From Streptacidiphilus sp. 4-A2 (GTDB lineage Bacteria > Actinomycetota > Actinomycetes > Streptomycetales > Streptomycetaceae), in assembly GCA_014284505.1 (NCBI GenBank), contig JAAFYY010000001.1, positions 1,984,001 through 2,048,000 on the forward strand: DNA of 64,000 bases, given 5' to 3'. Made by a program: the position numbers and the translations under genes. Numbering within the stretch: position 1 is the first letter of the stretch; every line of letters begins with the position of its first letter. Below are positions 10,671-21,043 of this stretch, one piece after another. The notes below the pieces were generated by a model. It had not been told where the DNA came from. It saw only the letters and a program-made list of their open reading frames with translations, and searched no databases.

Positions 10671-12025
10671 ATGGCGCGTGAGCGGTGGGACCGTGCGGTG
10701 GTGATCGGTGGCGGCATATCCGGCCTGGTGACAGCACACGTACTGGCGGAGCACTTCGCGGATGTGGTGCTGGTGGAGCGGGATGTGCCCGAGGGCAGCG
10801 GCCCCCGCAAGGGCGTCCCCAGGGCTGGCACGTGCACGGCCTGCTGGCCCGGGGCGCGCAGCAGCTGGAGGAGCTCTTCCCCGGCTTGCAGGGTGAGCTG
10901 CTGGAGGCCGGGGCTCCACTGTTCGACCATGCGGAGCTGGCCTCGACCACCGTGTGGGCGGGGACCGTCCCGCGGAGCCGGTCCGGGGTGCAGGCGCACG
11001 CGTTCAGCCGCGGCCTGCTGGAGTCCACGATCCGCCGGCGGGTCACCGCACTGCCCCAGGTGCGGATCCGGGCCGGGAGCACGGCCGAAGGACTGCTCTG
11101 GGACGCCGGGCGCTCCCGTGTGGAGGGGGTGGTCCTCCAGGGGGACGCCGAAACCCTGCCGGCCGATCTGGTGGTGGACGCGTCGGGGCGGTTCTCCGCC
11201 CTGCCGGACTGGCTCGAGGCGGCGGGCTACCCCCGGCCGCGGACCACGGTTGTCGATGCCGGACTCGCCTACGCGACCCGGATCCTGGAGGCACCCGCGC
11301 AGGACTATCTGGGGTTGCAGCAGATGAACAGCGCTCCGCACCGGCCGCGGGGCACCTTTGTCGCGGGCGTGGAGCAGGGCCGCTGGATCGTGACGCTCTT
11401 CGGCGCCGGCGGGGACCATCCGCCGACCCGGCCCGACGCGTGGGTGGACTTCGCCAGGAGCCTGGGGAACGCCGACCTGGACAAGCTCATCTCCTCCAGC
11501 ACCGACGCCTCCGGGGTGCGCCAGTTCACCCGGACCGAGAACCGCCGGACCGAGTACGCCGCGATGTCCAGGTGGCCGGACCGGCTGGTGGCCGTCGGCG
11601 ACTCCGTCTGCGCCTTCAACCCGGTCTTCGGGCAGGGGATGACGGTCGCGGTCCTGGAGACGGCCGCGCTGGGGCAGGCGCTCACCCGCCGCCGCTCCGG
11701 CGAACTGACCGGTCTGGCGCGGGAGTTCCAGCGCCAGGCGCAGCGCATCCTGCGCCTGCCCTGGCTCATGTCCACCAGCGAGGATCTGGTCTGGCATCAT
11801 CACCGGGAAAACCAAGGGAAGTTGCCCCTGCTGCTGCGGGTGGCGAACTGGTACAAGCAGCGGCTGGTCTATCTGGTCGTGCACGATCCCCAGGTCTTCC
11901 ACACCTTTCTGAGGGTGTATCACATGCTGACCCCGCCCACCGCGATGGGGGCCCCGCGGATGCTGGCCAAGGTGCTCTTCCGGGCGAGGTCCGCCGCCCC
12001 CGTGCCGGGCCCGGGTGCCGCCTGA
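10671..12025 (+). CDS. FAD-dependent monooxygenase/epoxidase-like enzyme (terpenoid cluster)
   Basis: About 451 residues. N-terminal Rossmann FAD site VVIGGGISGLVTAHVL (residues ~9-24), then the ribose-binding acidic end VVLVERD; restored GVPQGWHVHGLLARG motif; second FAD motif with RLVAVGDSVCAFNPVFGQGM near residue 310, the GD motif of aromatic-hydroxylase-type flavoproteins. The start ATG at 10671 follows GGAGG. One C is missing in the CCCC run near 10818-10821. It heads a group with a P450, a terpene synthase and a methyltransferase, so oxidation of a terpene or polyprenyl chain is plausible. Epoxidase versus hydroxylase cannot be told from sequence alone. Confidence 0.75.
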
Positions 12026-12173
12026 CCCGGCCTGCGGCACCTGCCGTGAACTGGGCTTTCTCCATTGAGCTTTGAGTAAACATCAACCCCCTTCGGCAGC
12101 GGCTATGCTGTGTGCGGCCCGGCCGGGACCGACTGCGTTGTCCGCACTCCATCGTCGTATCTCCGGAGCAACT

Positions 12174-13617
12174 GTGACCACTCCACCCGCAACGCCGGCC
12201 GCCGACCTCGGTCCGGCCGGCACCACGCCGGTTCCGCCCCGCAGTGCCCTGCCCACGCCCTGGGCGCGGGAGGCATACGGCGACTCTACGGGCCCGAGGC
12301 CGAGAGCGACCCGATGGGCCTCTACGAGAAGCTGCGGGCCGAGCACGGCGCGGTCGCCCCGGTGCTGCTGCACGGTGAGCTTCCGGCGTGGCTGGTGCTG
12401 GGCCACCGCGAGAACCTGGATGTCGCGCGCACCCCTTCCCGCTTCTCCCGGGACTCCCGCCGCTGGCGTGACATGCAGGAGGGCAGGGTCGCCCCCGACC
12501 ACCCGCTGGCGCCCATCGCCGCCTGGCAGCCCCTGTGCAACTTCGCCGACGGAAGCGAGCACGAACGGCTGCGGGGCGCGGTCACCGACAGCCTCTCGCG
12601 TTTCGACCGCCGCGGCATCCGGCGCCGGGTCACCCGCTTCGCCGACCAGCTCATCGACGGCTTCTCCGGCACGGGGCAGGCCGAACTGGTGGCCCAGTTC
12701 GCCGAGCACCTGCCCATGCTCACCATGACCCAGCTGCTCGGCATGCCCGAGGAAAACGGTCCGCGGCTGCTGGCGGCCGCCCGGGACATGCTCCAGGGCA
12801 CGGAGACGGCCCTGGCCAGCAACGACTACGTCGTGCAGACCCTGCGTCAGCTCGTGGACCGCAAACGCGCCACCCCGGGCGGCGACTTCGCCTCCTGGCT
12901 GGCCAACCACGAGGCCGGACTCACCGACGACGAGGTCATGGAGCACCTGCGACTGGTCCTCATTGCCGCGTTCACCACCACCTCCAACCTGATCGCGAAC
13001 ACCCTCCGGCTGGTGCTCACCGACCAGCGGTTCCGGGCGAACCTGGCCGGCGGCCAGATGACCCTCCCCGAAGCGCTGGAGCAGGTGCTGTGGGACGAGC
13101 CGCCGTTCACCACCATCCTCGGCCGCTGGGCCACCGGTGACACCGAGCTCGGCGGCCAGCAGATCAAGGGCGGCGACATCCTCCTCCTCGGCCTGGCCGC
13201 CGGGAACCACGACCCGGCCATCCGGCCCGACCCCTCGGCCCCACCCACGGCAACCGCTCGCATCTCGCCTTCAGCGGCGGGCCGCACGAGTGCCCCGGCC
13301 AGGACATCGGCCGGGCGATCGCCGACACCGGCATCGACGTTCTGCTGACCCGCCTGCCCGACCTGCGCCTGGCCGTCCCCGAGAGCGACCTGAGCTGGGC
13401 CTCCTCGCTCATGTCCCGGAACCTGGTGGCCCTGCCGGTGGAGTTCACACCGGTGCGGCCGAAGCCCGCGGCCCAAGCACCGGAGGAGCAGCCAGTGCCC
13501 GGGACCGCCCAGGTGGCGGCAACCGCGCCGGTTCGCGCGGCCGAGCCGCCGGCCCAGCAGCCCCGGACCCGCACGTCCCGGTGGCAGCGGCTGACCCGGT
13601 GGCTCCGCGGCAGTTGA
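12174..13617 (+). CDS. Cytochrome P450 (terpenoid cluster)
   Basis: About 480 residues. The start is the GTG at 12174 (VTTPPATPAADLG) after GGAG. The haem ligand loop is FSGGPHECPGQDIG (Cys ligand). The I-helix region reads LVLIAAFTTTSNLIANTL, so the usual AGxxT motif is AFTTT, and the ExxR position reads EQVLWDEPP, without the usual ExxR pair. These are marks of an atypical P450, as seen in biosynthetic P450 relatives that bind carrier-protein substrates or do not hydroxylate. A proline/alanine-rich tail ends RWQRLTRWLRGS. Frameshifts lie near 12270 and near 13235 (one C missing). It lies downstream of the FAD monooxygenase and converges on the terpene synthase gene with only 2 bases between. 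Confidence 0.8.
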
Positions 13618-13619
13618 AC

Positions 13620-14706
13620 CTAGGCGTCGAGCTGGGCCCACCACCAGGCGGCTGCGGGGGCGGGCAGCGGATCGGTCCGGCTGTCGGCGGGCCGATCCGC
13701 CCAGGTGATGTTCCAGCTCGCCCCTGGGACCGGGAGCCGGTTCCGGTTCCGGGGGCTGGCGTAGCGCGGAGCCGTGTTCATCCACTCGATGCAGCCGACG
13801 GCGTAGTGGCCCAGGGCGTCCAGATAGCGGCGCAGTTCCGGGCCCGCGTCCCGGGCGATCCGGTCACGGAGTTCGAGGAAGAGCACCATGGCCCGGTCGC
13901 GTACCGCGACCGCGTCCGCGACGGCCTGGCCCGGCGCACAACCGTTCTGCTGGGCCAGCACGTTGACGATGTTCTGCTCGAGCGCGTCCTGCTTGTCCTC
14001 CTTCGCGTAGGAGAACAGGTCGTTGTCACAGCTGACGACAAAGCCCACCGCGTCGGTGAGCGCCTGGACCGGATCGCAGTACAGCTCCTCCCCCGGCACC
14101 TCGATGCCCGCGGCCAGGGCGCTGAAGGCGAGCGAGAACCGGGTCCCGTTGATCGAGGGCCGCATGGCGACGTAGTCGGACAGGGTCGGCATGATGCCGC
14201 GTTCGGTGTTCCCGGCCTGCCAGGAGGCACCGAACAGCCAGTCCCGCAGCCCCTCGGTGATACGGCGGAACTCCGTCGGCGTCGCGGCGGCCCTGGTCCG
14301 CGCCACCAGGTCCGCCAGAGCGGCGGCCAGCGGTCCGGTGCCGAGCGTGCCGAGCCGGGGACCTCCAGGCTGCGGGCCACGCGCGAGTTGAAGTCGACGA
14401 TGTCGGCTGTCGTGATGTCCGCCGACCCGGTGTCGTGCCAGGTGTCGTCCAGCGCGAAGGGCCCAGTGGTCCAGAGGATGAACAGCAGCAGCTTCTCCTC
14501 GTCCCCGCTGGGGATGATCCGGCAGCTGAAAATCCGTGCTGTGGGTGGCGACGCCCCCAGGCGCGCTCCACCGGGTCCTCGTACAGGCCGTAGGAGTCCA
14601 CCCAGGCGAGGGCGCGCTGCTCAGGCAGCCCGCCGCCGGACGAGAGGATTCGATCGGCAGTAGAAGGGGGCAGCTGCCAGCCTGTGGCGGGCGCGTCGGC
14701 GGTCAT
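13620..14706 (-). CDS. Class I terpene synthase
   Basis: About 362 residues from the ATG at 14706 (MTADAPATGWQLPP). After frame repair the metal-binding aspartate motif reads FALDDTWHDTG and the NSE triad NDLFSYAKED, both in the correct order and spacing for a bacterial class I cyclase that ionises a prenyl diphosphate. The terminal part has ECIEWM-like GCIEWMNTAPRY near the C-terminus. Frameshifts lie near 14540 and near 14350. The start lies 40 bases after the annotated methyltransferase stop, so the two are co-transcribed. With a C-methyltransferase next door, the substrate may be a methylated prenyl diphosphate. The product is unknown. Confidence 0.8.
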
Positions 14707-14745
14707 CTGGTCCGCCCGTGGGTTCCTGCGCCCGGAGACGGAACT

Positions 14746-15622
14746 TCAGCAGCCTGGTCTCGACGACCTCACGCACACCCGGAAGAACTTGCCGTGCGCG
14801 AGCGCCGATTCGGTCAGCCGTTCCCGCGCGATCGGGGAGGCATTCCCCTCCCGCGACTTCTCCAGTTCCAGCGTCGTCCACGCCATGCTCTGCACCAGAA
14901 CTCGGCGACCCGCTCGGTGATGTCCTCGTCCTGCTCCAGCACGAACCCCGCCGCCTCGGCGGCCGAGACATACTCCGCCAGGGTCCCCAGGCGCGTCTTG
15001 TAGTAGCCGTCGATGAACCGGGTCCACTCCGTGCGGCACAGGAAGTGTCTTTCGATCCCGAACAGCCGCCCGGCCGGAGCGCCCGGGCCATGACCGAGAA
15101 AGCCGCTCACGGTCCATGTAGCCGGAGCTCTCCAGGGCCACGGCCGCGTCGTACCGCTGCTGCTCCCGCAGGTCGTGCACATCGGTCAGCAGCGGCGTCA
15201 CCCGCGCCCCGACCAGGGCCTTCCCGGCGAGTTCGGAGATCACGGGCACATGTTCGGGGTGTTCGTCAGCGCGGTGACCGCGGCGCCGTGCTCCTGCGCC
15301 CAGTAGATCGACCCGCCGCCACGCCACAGCCGACATCCAGCAGATCGGCCGGAGGATGCTCCAGGACGCCCCACGACCGGGCCGCCTGGTCGAGCATGGC
15401 CTCCTTGCGCGTCGATCAGCCGCCGCCGTATGACATGCTGCGCCACCGTGGTGTTGGGCTCGGCTCCCGCCTCGAACAGCCCCATGTGGAAGTGGATGCG
15501 CGCCCCGGCCCGTACTTGTGGACTATGTCAGCCGTCTTCTTCGAGTAGTACAGCGGTACTTGGAGCTCGTCGAACCCCGTCTCCGCTCTGGTAGCCGATT
15601 CCGTGGCGAGGTTGCTGTCCAT
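14746..15622 (-). CDS. SAM-dependent methyltransferase, probably prenyl or terpenoid
   Basis: About 292 residues from the ATG at 15622 ([19 protein letters not shown]). An N-terminal segment of the type [18 protein letters not shown] is followed by the SAM-binding motif LLDVGCG and later [10 protein letters not shown], the class I Rossmann layout. The gene is badly frameshifted (near 15500, 15380, 15330, 15100 and 14900), and the stop at 14746 may itself be shifted. Upstream of a terpene synthase, the simplest role is C-methylation of a prenyl diphosphate or of the cyclised product, as in 2-methylisoborneol or sodorifen pathways. The sequence is not close to the 2-MIB enzyme as I remember it. 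Activity is inferred from context. Confidence 0.65.
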
Positions 15623-16021
15623 AATTCCCGACCTGTCTCGTTCCGAAGGATGGGTGTCCACCACTGCCGGCGAGTGGTCGACGGCAACGCCCCTGTGTAC
15701 CGCTAGTTCGGCATATACATGACGAACAAGGCCGAATCCGTTCGATACTTGGCCGATTGCAGCCAGCAGACTCCGCGATCACCGGCCGGGCCCCCGCAGG
15801 CGCTGTGAGCAGGCATTGAGCCCACTGAGCCGTAGCGGAACCGGCCCCGCCGACCGAACCCGGCCCGGCCGCCAGGGCCGGCCTCCCCGCGGACCGGACA
15901 TCCGGGGGTGTAGGTAGCTACACCCCCGGTTCGGGGTTCAGCGCCCCAGCGGGCCGGGGCAGGCCGCGGGCAGACTGGGCGGCAGCTGCTGCGGGCAGCG
16001 GCATCGACGGAGGAGACCGGC
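15623..16021. other. Divergent intergenic region upstream of the two-component genes
   Basis: 399 bases between the minus-strand methyltransferase gene and the plus-strand histidine kinase gene. No coding sequence is supported. It contains the perfect dyad at 15902-15929 described separately. Base composition is less GC-rich around 15700-15780, as expected for promoters. Confidence 0.5.
15902..15929. promoter_or_regulatory. Perfect 12-bp dyad upstream of the histidine kinase gene
   Basis: CCGGGGGTGTAG (15902-15913), four spacer bases GTAG, then CTACACCCCCGG (15918-15929). The arms are fully complementary. It lies 93 bases before the histidine kinase start and has no following T run. It may be a binding site for the adjacent NarL-type regulator or a transcription terminator for leftward reading; the sequence alone does not decide. 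Confidence 0.45.
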
Positions 16022-17513
16022 GTGAGCGACGCGGTGACAGACCAGACCCTAGTGCGGGCGCCGAATCGGAGGGACCCGCGGATCCCCCGGCCGCGCCCGG
16101 TGGACCGGCTGGGCTCCTGCCTGCTCGCCGCGGTCCGCTGGGCCGGGTTCGGCGGGCTGGCATTCGTCGGTGCGAGCTCGATGCTGGCCGCCCCCTGCCT
16201 GCTGCTGGAGGCAGGGTCGCATACCGGCTGGCAGCCCGCCGGCGGCCCGGCCGGCGGCGACCTCTGGCTGGCCCTGATTCTCTCCTTCCTGCCCTGCCTG
16301 GTGCTGAGCGCACGCTGGGCGGTGGGACGCACCGACTGGGCGGCCGGGGGCGCGACGCTGCTGCCGCCGGTGCTGCTGCTGGCCGCCGTCGTGGACCGCG
16401 GCGGAGTGCTTCCGGTCGGCATTCACGGTTGGTGTGGCTGGCGCTGCCGTTGATCGCGTGCAACATACTGGCCGCGCGCCGGCTGGCGGTGACCACCCGG
16501 CGACTGGTCGGTGACTGGTGCCAACAGGCGATAGCCGAGCCCTACCGCGTGCTGCCGGCCGGTGACCGGCGGCGTCCCCGCCGACTGGCGCAGCGGGTGT
16601 GGCGCCGCACCGGGTGGCTGCTGACCGACCCGGCGACCTGGCGCGATTTGTGTGGACGGTGCTGCACATCCTGCTGGGCGCGGTGCTGGTCGGCGGGCTC
16701 GCGCACCTCAGGTCGGTCCACGTGCTGGGCCCCCTGGTCCTTCTCCTGGGGCCGCTCGGACTGATCGGCGCGCCGTGGCTGCTGTCGCTCTACGGCCGGC
16801 TCGCCGGGCTGCTGCTGGGGCCCACCCGGCAGGCGGAGCTGGCGCTGCGGGTCAGTCACCTGGACCGGACCAGGGCCGACAGCATCGACAGCAGTGCCGC
16901 CGAGCTGCGCCGGATCGAGCGGGACCTGCACGACGGGGCGCAGGCCAGGCTGGTGGCGCTGGGCATGGCCCTGGACGCGGCCGAGCAGCTGATCGACACA
17001 CCAGCCCGGCCGTCGCGCGGGCGATCCTGGTCGAGGCCAGGGGTTCCTCGGCGAAGGCCCTGGCCGAGCTGCGCGATCTGGTGCGCGGGATCCACCCCCC
17101 GGTGCTGGCCGATCGCGGTCTGGCCGACGCGGTCCACGCGATGGCCCTGGACCTGCCGCTGCGGGTGCACTTCGACGGCGAGCTGGCCGACCGTCCGCCG
17201 GCGCCGGTGGAGTCGGCGGCCTACTTCGCCGTCAGCGAGCTGCTGGCCAATGTCACCAAGCACGCGCAGGCCGGGCAGGTGTGGATAGACATCGCCCACG
17301 TCGCCGGGCGGGACGGCGGTACGCTGCGGATCGGCGTCACCGACGACGGCTGCGGCGGCGCCGACCCGGGCCGGGGCAGCGGGCTGGTCGGCATCGAACG
17401 GCGGCTGGCCGCCTTCGACGGCGTCATCGCCGTCAGCAGCCCAGGGCGGCCCCACCATCGTGAACATGGAGATCCCTTGCGTGTTGTCATCGCCGAAGAC
17501 CTCTTCCTGCTGA
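16022..17513 (+). CDS. Sensor histidine kinase, NarL/LiaS type
   Basis: About 497 residues. The first ~270 residues hold several hydrophobic segments (for example FGGLAFVGASSMLAAPCLLL and WTVLHILLGAVLVGGLA), giving a membrane domain with little outside. The dimerisation and phosphoacceptor motif is RIERDLHDGAQARLVALGM (His in LHDGAQ), the HisKA_3 signature. The HATPase part has the N box NVTKHAQA and DDGCGGADPGRGSGL. The ATG at 16022 begins MSDAVTDQTLVRAPN. Frameshifts lie near 16430, 16640, 17005 and 17445. After repair the last residues (EIPCVLSSPKTSSC, stop at 17513) overlap the response regulator start, a layout typical of Streptomyces pairs. The stimulus is unknown. Confidence 0.8.
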
Positions 17514-18121
17514 GGGACGGCCTGACCCGGATGCTGGAGGCACACGGCCTGGAGGTCACCTCCGCCGTGGACAACGGGCCCGATCTGCTCACCGCCCTGG
17601 CGGCGGACAAGCCGGACGTCGCGATCGTGGACGTCCGGCTTCCGCCGACCTTCACCGACGAGGGGCTGCGGGCGGCCCTCCAGGCCCGGCGTGAGGCGCC
17701 GGGCCTGCCGGTGCTGGTGCTGTCGCAGTACGTCGAGCAGCTCTACGCCCGGGAGCTGCTGGCCGGCGGCGGTGGCGGCATCGGCTACCTGCTCAAGGAC
17801 CGGGTACTGAACAGCACCGCCTTCGTCGACGCGGTGCGCCGGGTCGCCGACGGCGGCACGGCGATGGACCCGGAGGTCATCTCCCGGCTGCTGACCCACC
17901 ATTCGGGCAGCGGCGCGGTCGCCGCACTCAGTCCGCGCGAGCGCGAGGTGCTGGCGCTGATGGCCGAGGGCCGGTCCAACGCGGCCATCTCACAGCAGCT
18001 GGTCATCACCGAGCGGGCGGTGTCCAAGCACACCGCGTCCATCTTCCTCAGACTGGGCCTCCAGCCGTCGGACGACGACAACCGCCGGGTGCTCGCGGTC
18101 CTGGCCCACCTCAACCGCTGA
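17477..18121 (+). CDS. NarL/LuxR-family response regulator
   Basis: 214 residues, unbroken. It starts with TTG at 17477 (LRVVIAEDLFLLRDG), inside the end of the kinase gene. Receiver domain with acidic pocket AED, phosphoacceptor Asp in DVAIVDVRLPP, conserved Ser in VLVLSQY and Lys in YLLKDRV; C-terminal LuxR helix-turn-helix beginning LSPREREVLALMAEG and ending KHTASIFLRLGL. It is the cognate partner of the kinase just upstream. Its targets are unknown; the dyad upstream of the kinase gene is a candidate for autoregulation. Confidence 0.9.
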   Translation: MRVVIAEDLFLLRDGLTRMLEAHGLEVTSAVDNGPDLLTALAADKPDVAIVDVRLPPTFTDEGLRAALQARREAPGLPVLVLSQYVEQLYARELLAGGGGGIGYLLKDRVLNSTAFVDAVRRVADGGTAMDPEVISRLLTHHSGSGAVAALSPREREVLALMAEGRSNAAISQQLVITERAVSKHTASIFLRLGLQPSDDDNRRVLAVLAHLNR

Positions 18122-18252
18122 CGCCGCGGCCCGCACCGGCCGGGACGGTGCCGACACCACCTGCGCGTGCGCTAATCTGCCGACCTCGCCAACGGGCAGG
18201 CCGCGATGCCGGATTGCCCGCGTGGGGCTATCTTTAGGGGGATTTGGACATT

Positions 18253-18989
18253 ATGAGGCTTCGTACGGTCATGTCCGTGACCGCTGCCGCCGCCCTGACC
18301 TGGGCGCTCCCGCTCGCGGCCCAGGCCCGGGCCGACACCGCCGCGAGCGGGCACAGCACGGCCCGGCAGAGTCTGACGGTTCCGGTCTCGCTGACGCTGG
18401 ACACCACCCCGGTCGAGGGGGCCCAGGAGAACGTCTCCGACTTCGCCCAGTGGCACACGCGAACGGGCAGATCCCCGCCGGGCGGGTGTATGTGCAGCAG
18501 TCCGCGAACGGAACCAGCGGGTGGAGCACCATCGGAACCGTGCCGGCCGGCTACCCGGGAGAGTTCCAGGTCCAGTTCGACGTGACCGACCCGCACGGCT
18601 GCTGGCGGCTCTACTCCCCGGCCGTGGGCGCGTTCCAGGCCGGATACAGCAACGTCGTGCACTGCTTCCGCTTCGCCACCCGTATCACCGGCGGGCGCCC
18701 GGCCAGCACCACGGTCCACCCGGGCCAGTGGGTCACCGTCAGCGGCAGCCTGTGGCAGCAGGGCCTGGGTCCGTGGAGCGCCCTGTCCGGGGGCACGGTC
18801 GTGCTGGTCTTCCAGCCGGCCAAGGGCACCGGCGCGATCATGGCCCACACCGCCACCGACGCCCACGGGCACTTCACCGTCAGCGCCAGGGCGTGGGACG
18901 GGTCCGGCAGTTGGAGCGTGTTCTACCAGGGCTCCCCGCGCTGGGACGTCATGGCCGACGGGCCTTCGGTCTACGTACGCGTCGGCTGA
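18253..18989 (+). CDS. Secreted protein, Ig-like or carbohydrate-binding-like, unknown
   Basis: About 245 residues with a Sec signal peptide (MRLRTVMSVTAAAALTWALP to AAQARA). The mature part is beta-rich with two cysteines (DPHGCWRLY and NVVHCFRF) and repeated strands (GQWVTVSGSLWQQG, AHGHFTV-like). The pattern fits Streptomyces secreted proteins with one or two immunoglobulin-like domains. A frameshift near 18460 divides the first quarter from the rest. A TTG at 18244 could also serve as start. The function is not recognised. Confidence 0.6.
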
Positions 18990-19024
18990 GCCCGACGGCC
19001 GACGCATCCGGACGGTCCGTCCGG

Positions 19025-19058
19025 GGCCGGGACGGCGACCGCGGTCGCCGTCCCGGCC
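19025..19058. terminator. 34-base perfect palindrome between convergent genes
   Basis: GGCCGGGACGGCGACC (19025-19040), two bases, then GGTCGCCGTCCCGGCC (19043-19058). It lies between the convergent ends of the secreted-protein gene and the phosphoglycerate dehydrogenase gene and is most simply a bidirectional terminator. Confidence 0.75.
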
Positions 19059-19091
19059 GGTTCCGCCAGGCGGCTCTGCCTGCCCCGTAGG

Positions 19092-20032
19092 TCAGTTGAC
19101 CGCGCCCGGGACGGCCTGCCCGGTCAGCGCGAGCCGGACGGCCTGCACGGCCTCCTGGCCGGCGCGCTCCTGGGCCTCCGGGGTGCCGGCCCCGATGTGC
19201 GGGGTGGCGATCACCGAGCCGATGCCCAGCAGCGGTGAGGACTCCGGGGGTTCGATCTCGTAGACGTCGAGCGCGGCGCCCGCGATGCGCTTCTCCTTGA
19301 GCGCCTGGGCCAGCGCGAACTCGTCGACGATGCCGCCGCGGGCGGTGTTCAGCAGCCGCAACGACGGCTTCGCCAGGGCCAGTTCGGCCTCGCCGATGAT
19401 CCCCGGGTCTGTGGCGTGAGCGGCAGATGGATCGTCAGGAAGTCGCTCTCCCGCAGGAGTTCGTCGAGCGCCGCGGGCTGCGCACCGGCCTGCCGCATCG
19501 CCTCGGCGGGGACGAACGGGTCGTGCGCGACGATCCGCATGTCGAGCGCCCGCAGCCTGGTCGCCACCAGCCGCCCCACCTTCCCGAAGCCCAGGATGCC
19601 GGCGGTCTTGCCCGCCAGTTCCACCCCCTGGAACGCCGCGCGCTTCCACTCCCCGGCGTGGACGGAGGCCGAGGCGGCGGGGATGCCGCGGGCCAGGGAG
19701 ATCATCAGGCCGACGGTCAGCTCGGCCACGCTGACCACGTTCGACTGCGGCGCGTTGGCGACCTTCACCCCGGCCCTGGTGGCGGCCGCGACGTCGACGT
19801 TGTCCAGGCCGACCCCCGCGCGGGCGACGATGCGCAGCCGCGGTGCGGCGTCCAGGACCTCCTGGTCCACCTTGGTGGCGCTGCGGATCAGCAGGGCGGC
19901 GGCGTCCGGCACGGCGGCCAGCAGCGCCACGCGGTCGGCGCCCTCGCAGTGGCGCAGGTCGAAGTCCGGTTCGAGCCCGGCCAGGACGTGGGCCGGGAGT
20001 GGGTCTGCGACGAGAACGACGGGCTTTGGCAC
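19092..20032 (-). CDS. D-3-phosphoglycerate dehydrogenase-like, short form (serine branch)
   Basis: About 313 residues. NAD-binding Rossmann motif GFGKVGRLVATRL, catalytic Arg in NTARGGIVDE, Glu in DVYEIEPP and His in ATPHIGAGTPEA, all in family order. There is no C-terminal ACT regulatory domain, so it is a short form that would escape serine feedback. GTG start at 20032 (VPKPVVLVADPLPAHV) after GGAAGGA. One base is missing near 19412 (CCCC should be CCCCC on the plus strand). As the last gene of the SbnA/SbnB operon it could supply 3-phosphohydroxypyruvate, the precursor of O-phosphoserine, which SbnA uses. The substrate assignment is an inference from this context. Confidence 0.75.
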
Positions 20033-20176
20033 GAACGATCCTTCCAATGAATGGCGGGAGTTGCGGTTCGGGCCTGGTGCCGGAGGCCGCCGGGGTTCGG
20101 CGGGGCGCCTGGCCGGGGCCGGCGGTGCGGGCGCGCGGCGGCGCGCCCGCACCGGGGGCGGTGTTACCGGGCGGTG

Positions 20177-21043
20177 TTACCGGGCGGCGTCCAGCAGGCG
20201 CTTGACGCTCAGCGCGAAGCGGTCCGCGATGGCCTGGGAGTGCCGCAGGTAGAGCGCGGGCTCGACCAGCTCCAGCTCCAGCACCAGCAGTCCGTAGTCG
20301 ACCGTGTTGAGCACGTCGATCCGGGCGTACAGCGGCGCCGGGGTGATCCAGTCGTAGACCGCGCCGGCCAGCGCGAGCTCCTCCGCGGAGGGCTCCAGCG
20401 GGGCGCCCAGGTGCGCGACTTCGAGCGAGGTGTGCATGCCCGAGGGGCGCCGCACGCTGTGCGACTGCTCGCCGCCCAGCCAGATCACCGAGGTCTCGCC
20501 GGTCGTGGTGAAGTCGTGCAGGTAGGGCTGGATCAGCGCGTCGCCGCTGTGGGTCAGGCCGTCCAGGTGGGCCTGGCCCTCGTCCAGGCTGTCCTTGTCG
20601 ACCTTGATGGTGCCGTGCGCGGAGGCGGATATCGCCGGCTTGACGACCGCGTCCTGCCATCCCCTGCGGTCCAGGATCTCCGCCAGGTCGCCGGTCTCAC
20701 CCTTGCGGACCCACTCGGTGGGGATGGTCGGGAAGCCCGCGTCCGCGACCCGGGTCAGGTAGGACTTGTGCGAGTTCCACCGGATGATCTCCGGCGAGTT
20801 CTGCACATCGGTCAGCGGCGCGATGCGGTCGAGCCAGGCGATGAACTCCCCGTGCCGCAGGTGGTAGTCGAAGACCGAGCGGATGACCGTGACCGGGGCA
20901 GCGACCAGTCCACCTCGGGGTCGTCCCAGACCGCGACCTCGGTGGGAACGCCAGCCGGTTCAGGCGTGCAGCAACTCCTGGTCGTCGGGGCGAGCTCGGG
21001 CAGGATGGCGCGGTGACCGACGCACGGACGGGGTGGTGGTCAT
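20177..21043 (-). CDS. ATP-grasp ligase
   Basis: About 288 residues. The frame-repaired N-terminus reads ELAPDDQELLHA, VAVWDDPEVDW and VIRSVFDYHLRHGEFIAW, the usual opening of the ATP-grasp enzymes related to DcsG and glutathione synthetase. Then come NSHKSYLTRVADAGFPTIPT, the ATP-binding AVVKPAISASAHGT, and the metal/ATP site ending LVLELELVEPALYL. Such enzymes join a carboxylate to an amine through an acyl phosphate, or cyclise. It starts at 21043 with its ATG overlapping the stop of the upstream oxidase gene (ATGA). Frameshifts lie near 20895 and 20960. In this operon it may ligate diaminopropionate or an oxidised derivative to another amino acid; that is inference. Confidence 0.8.
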
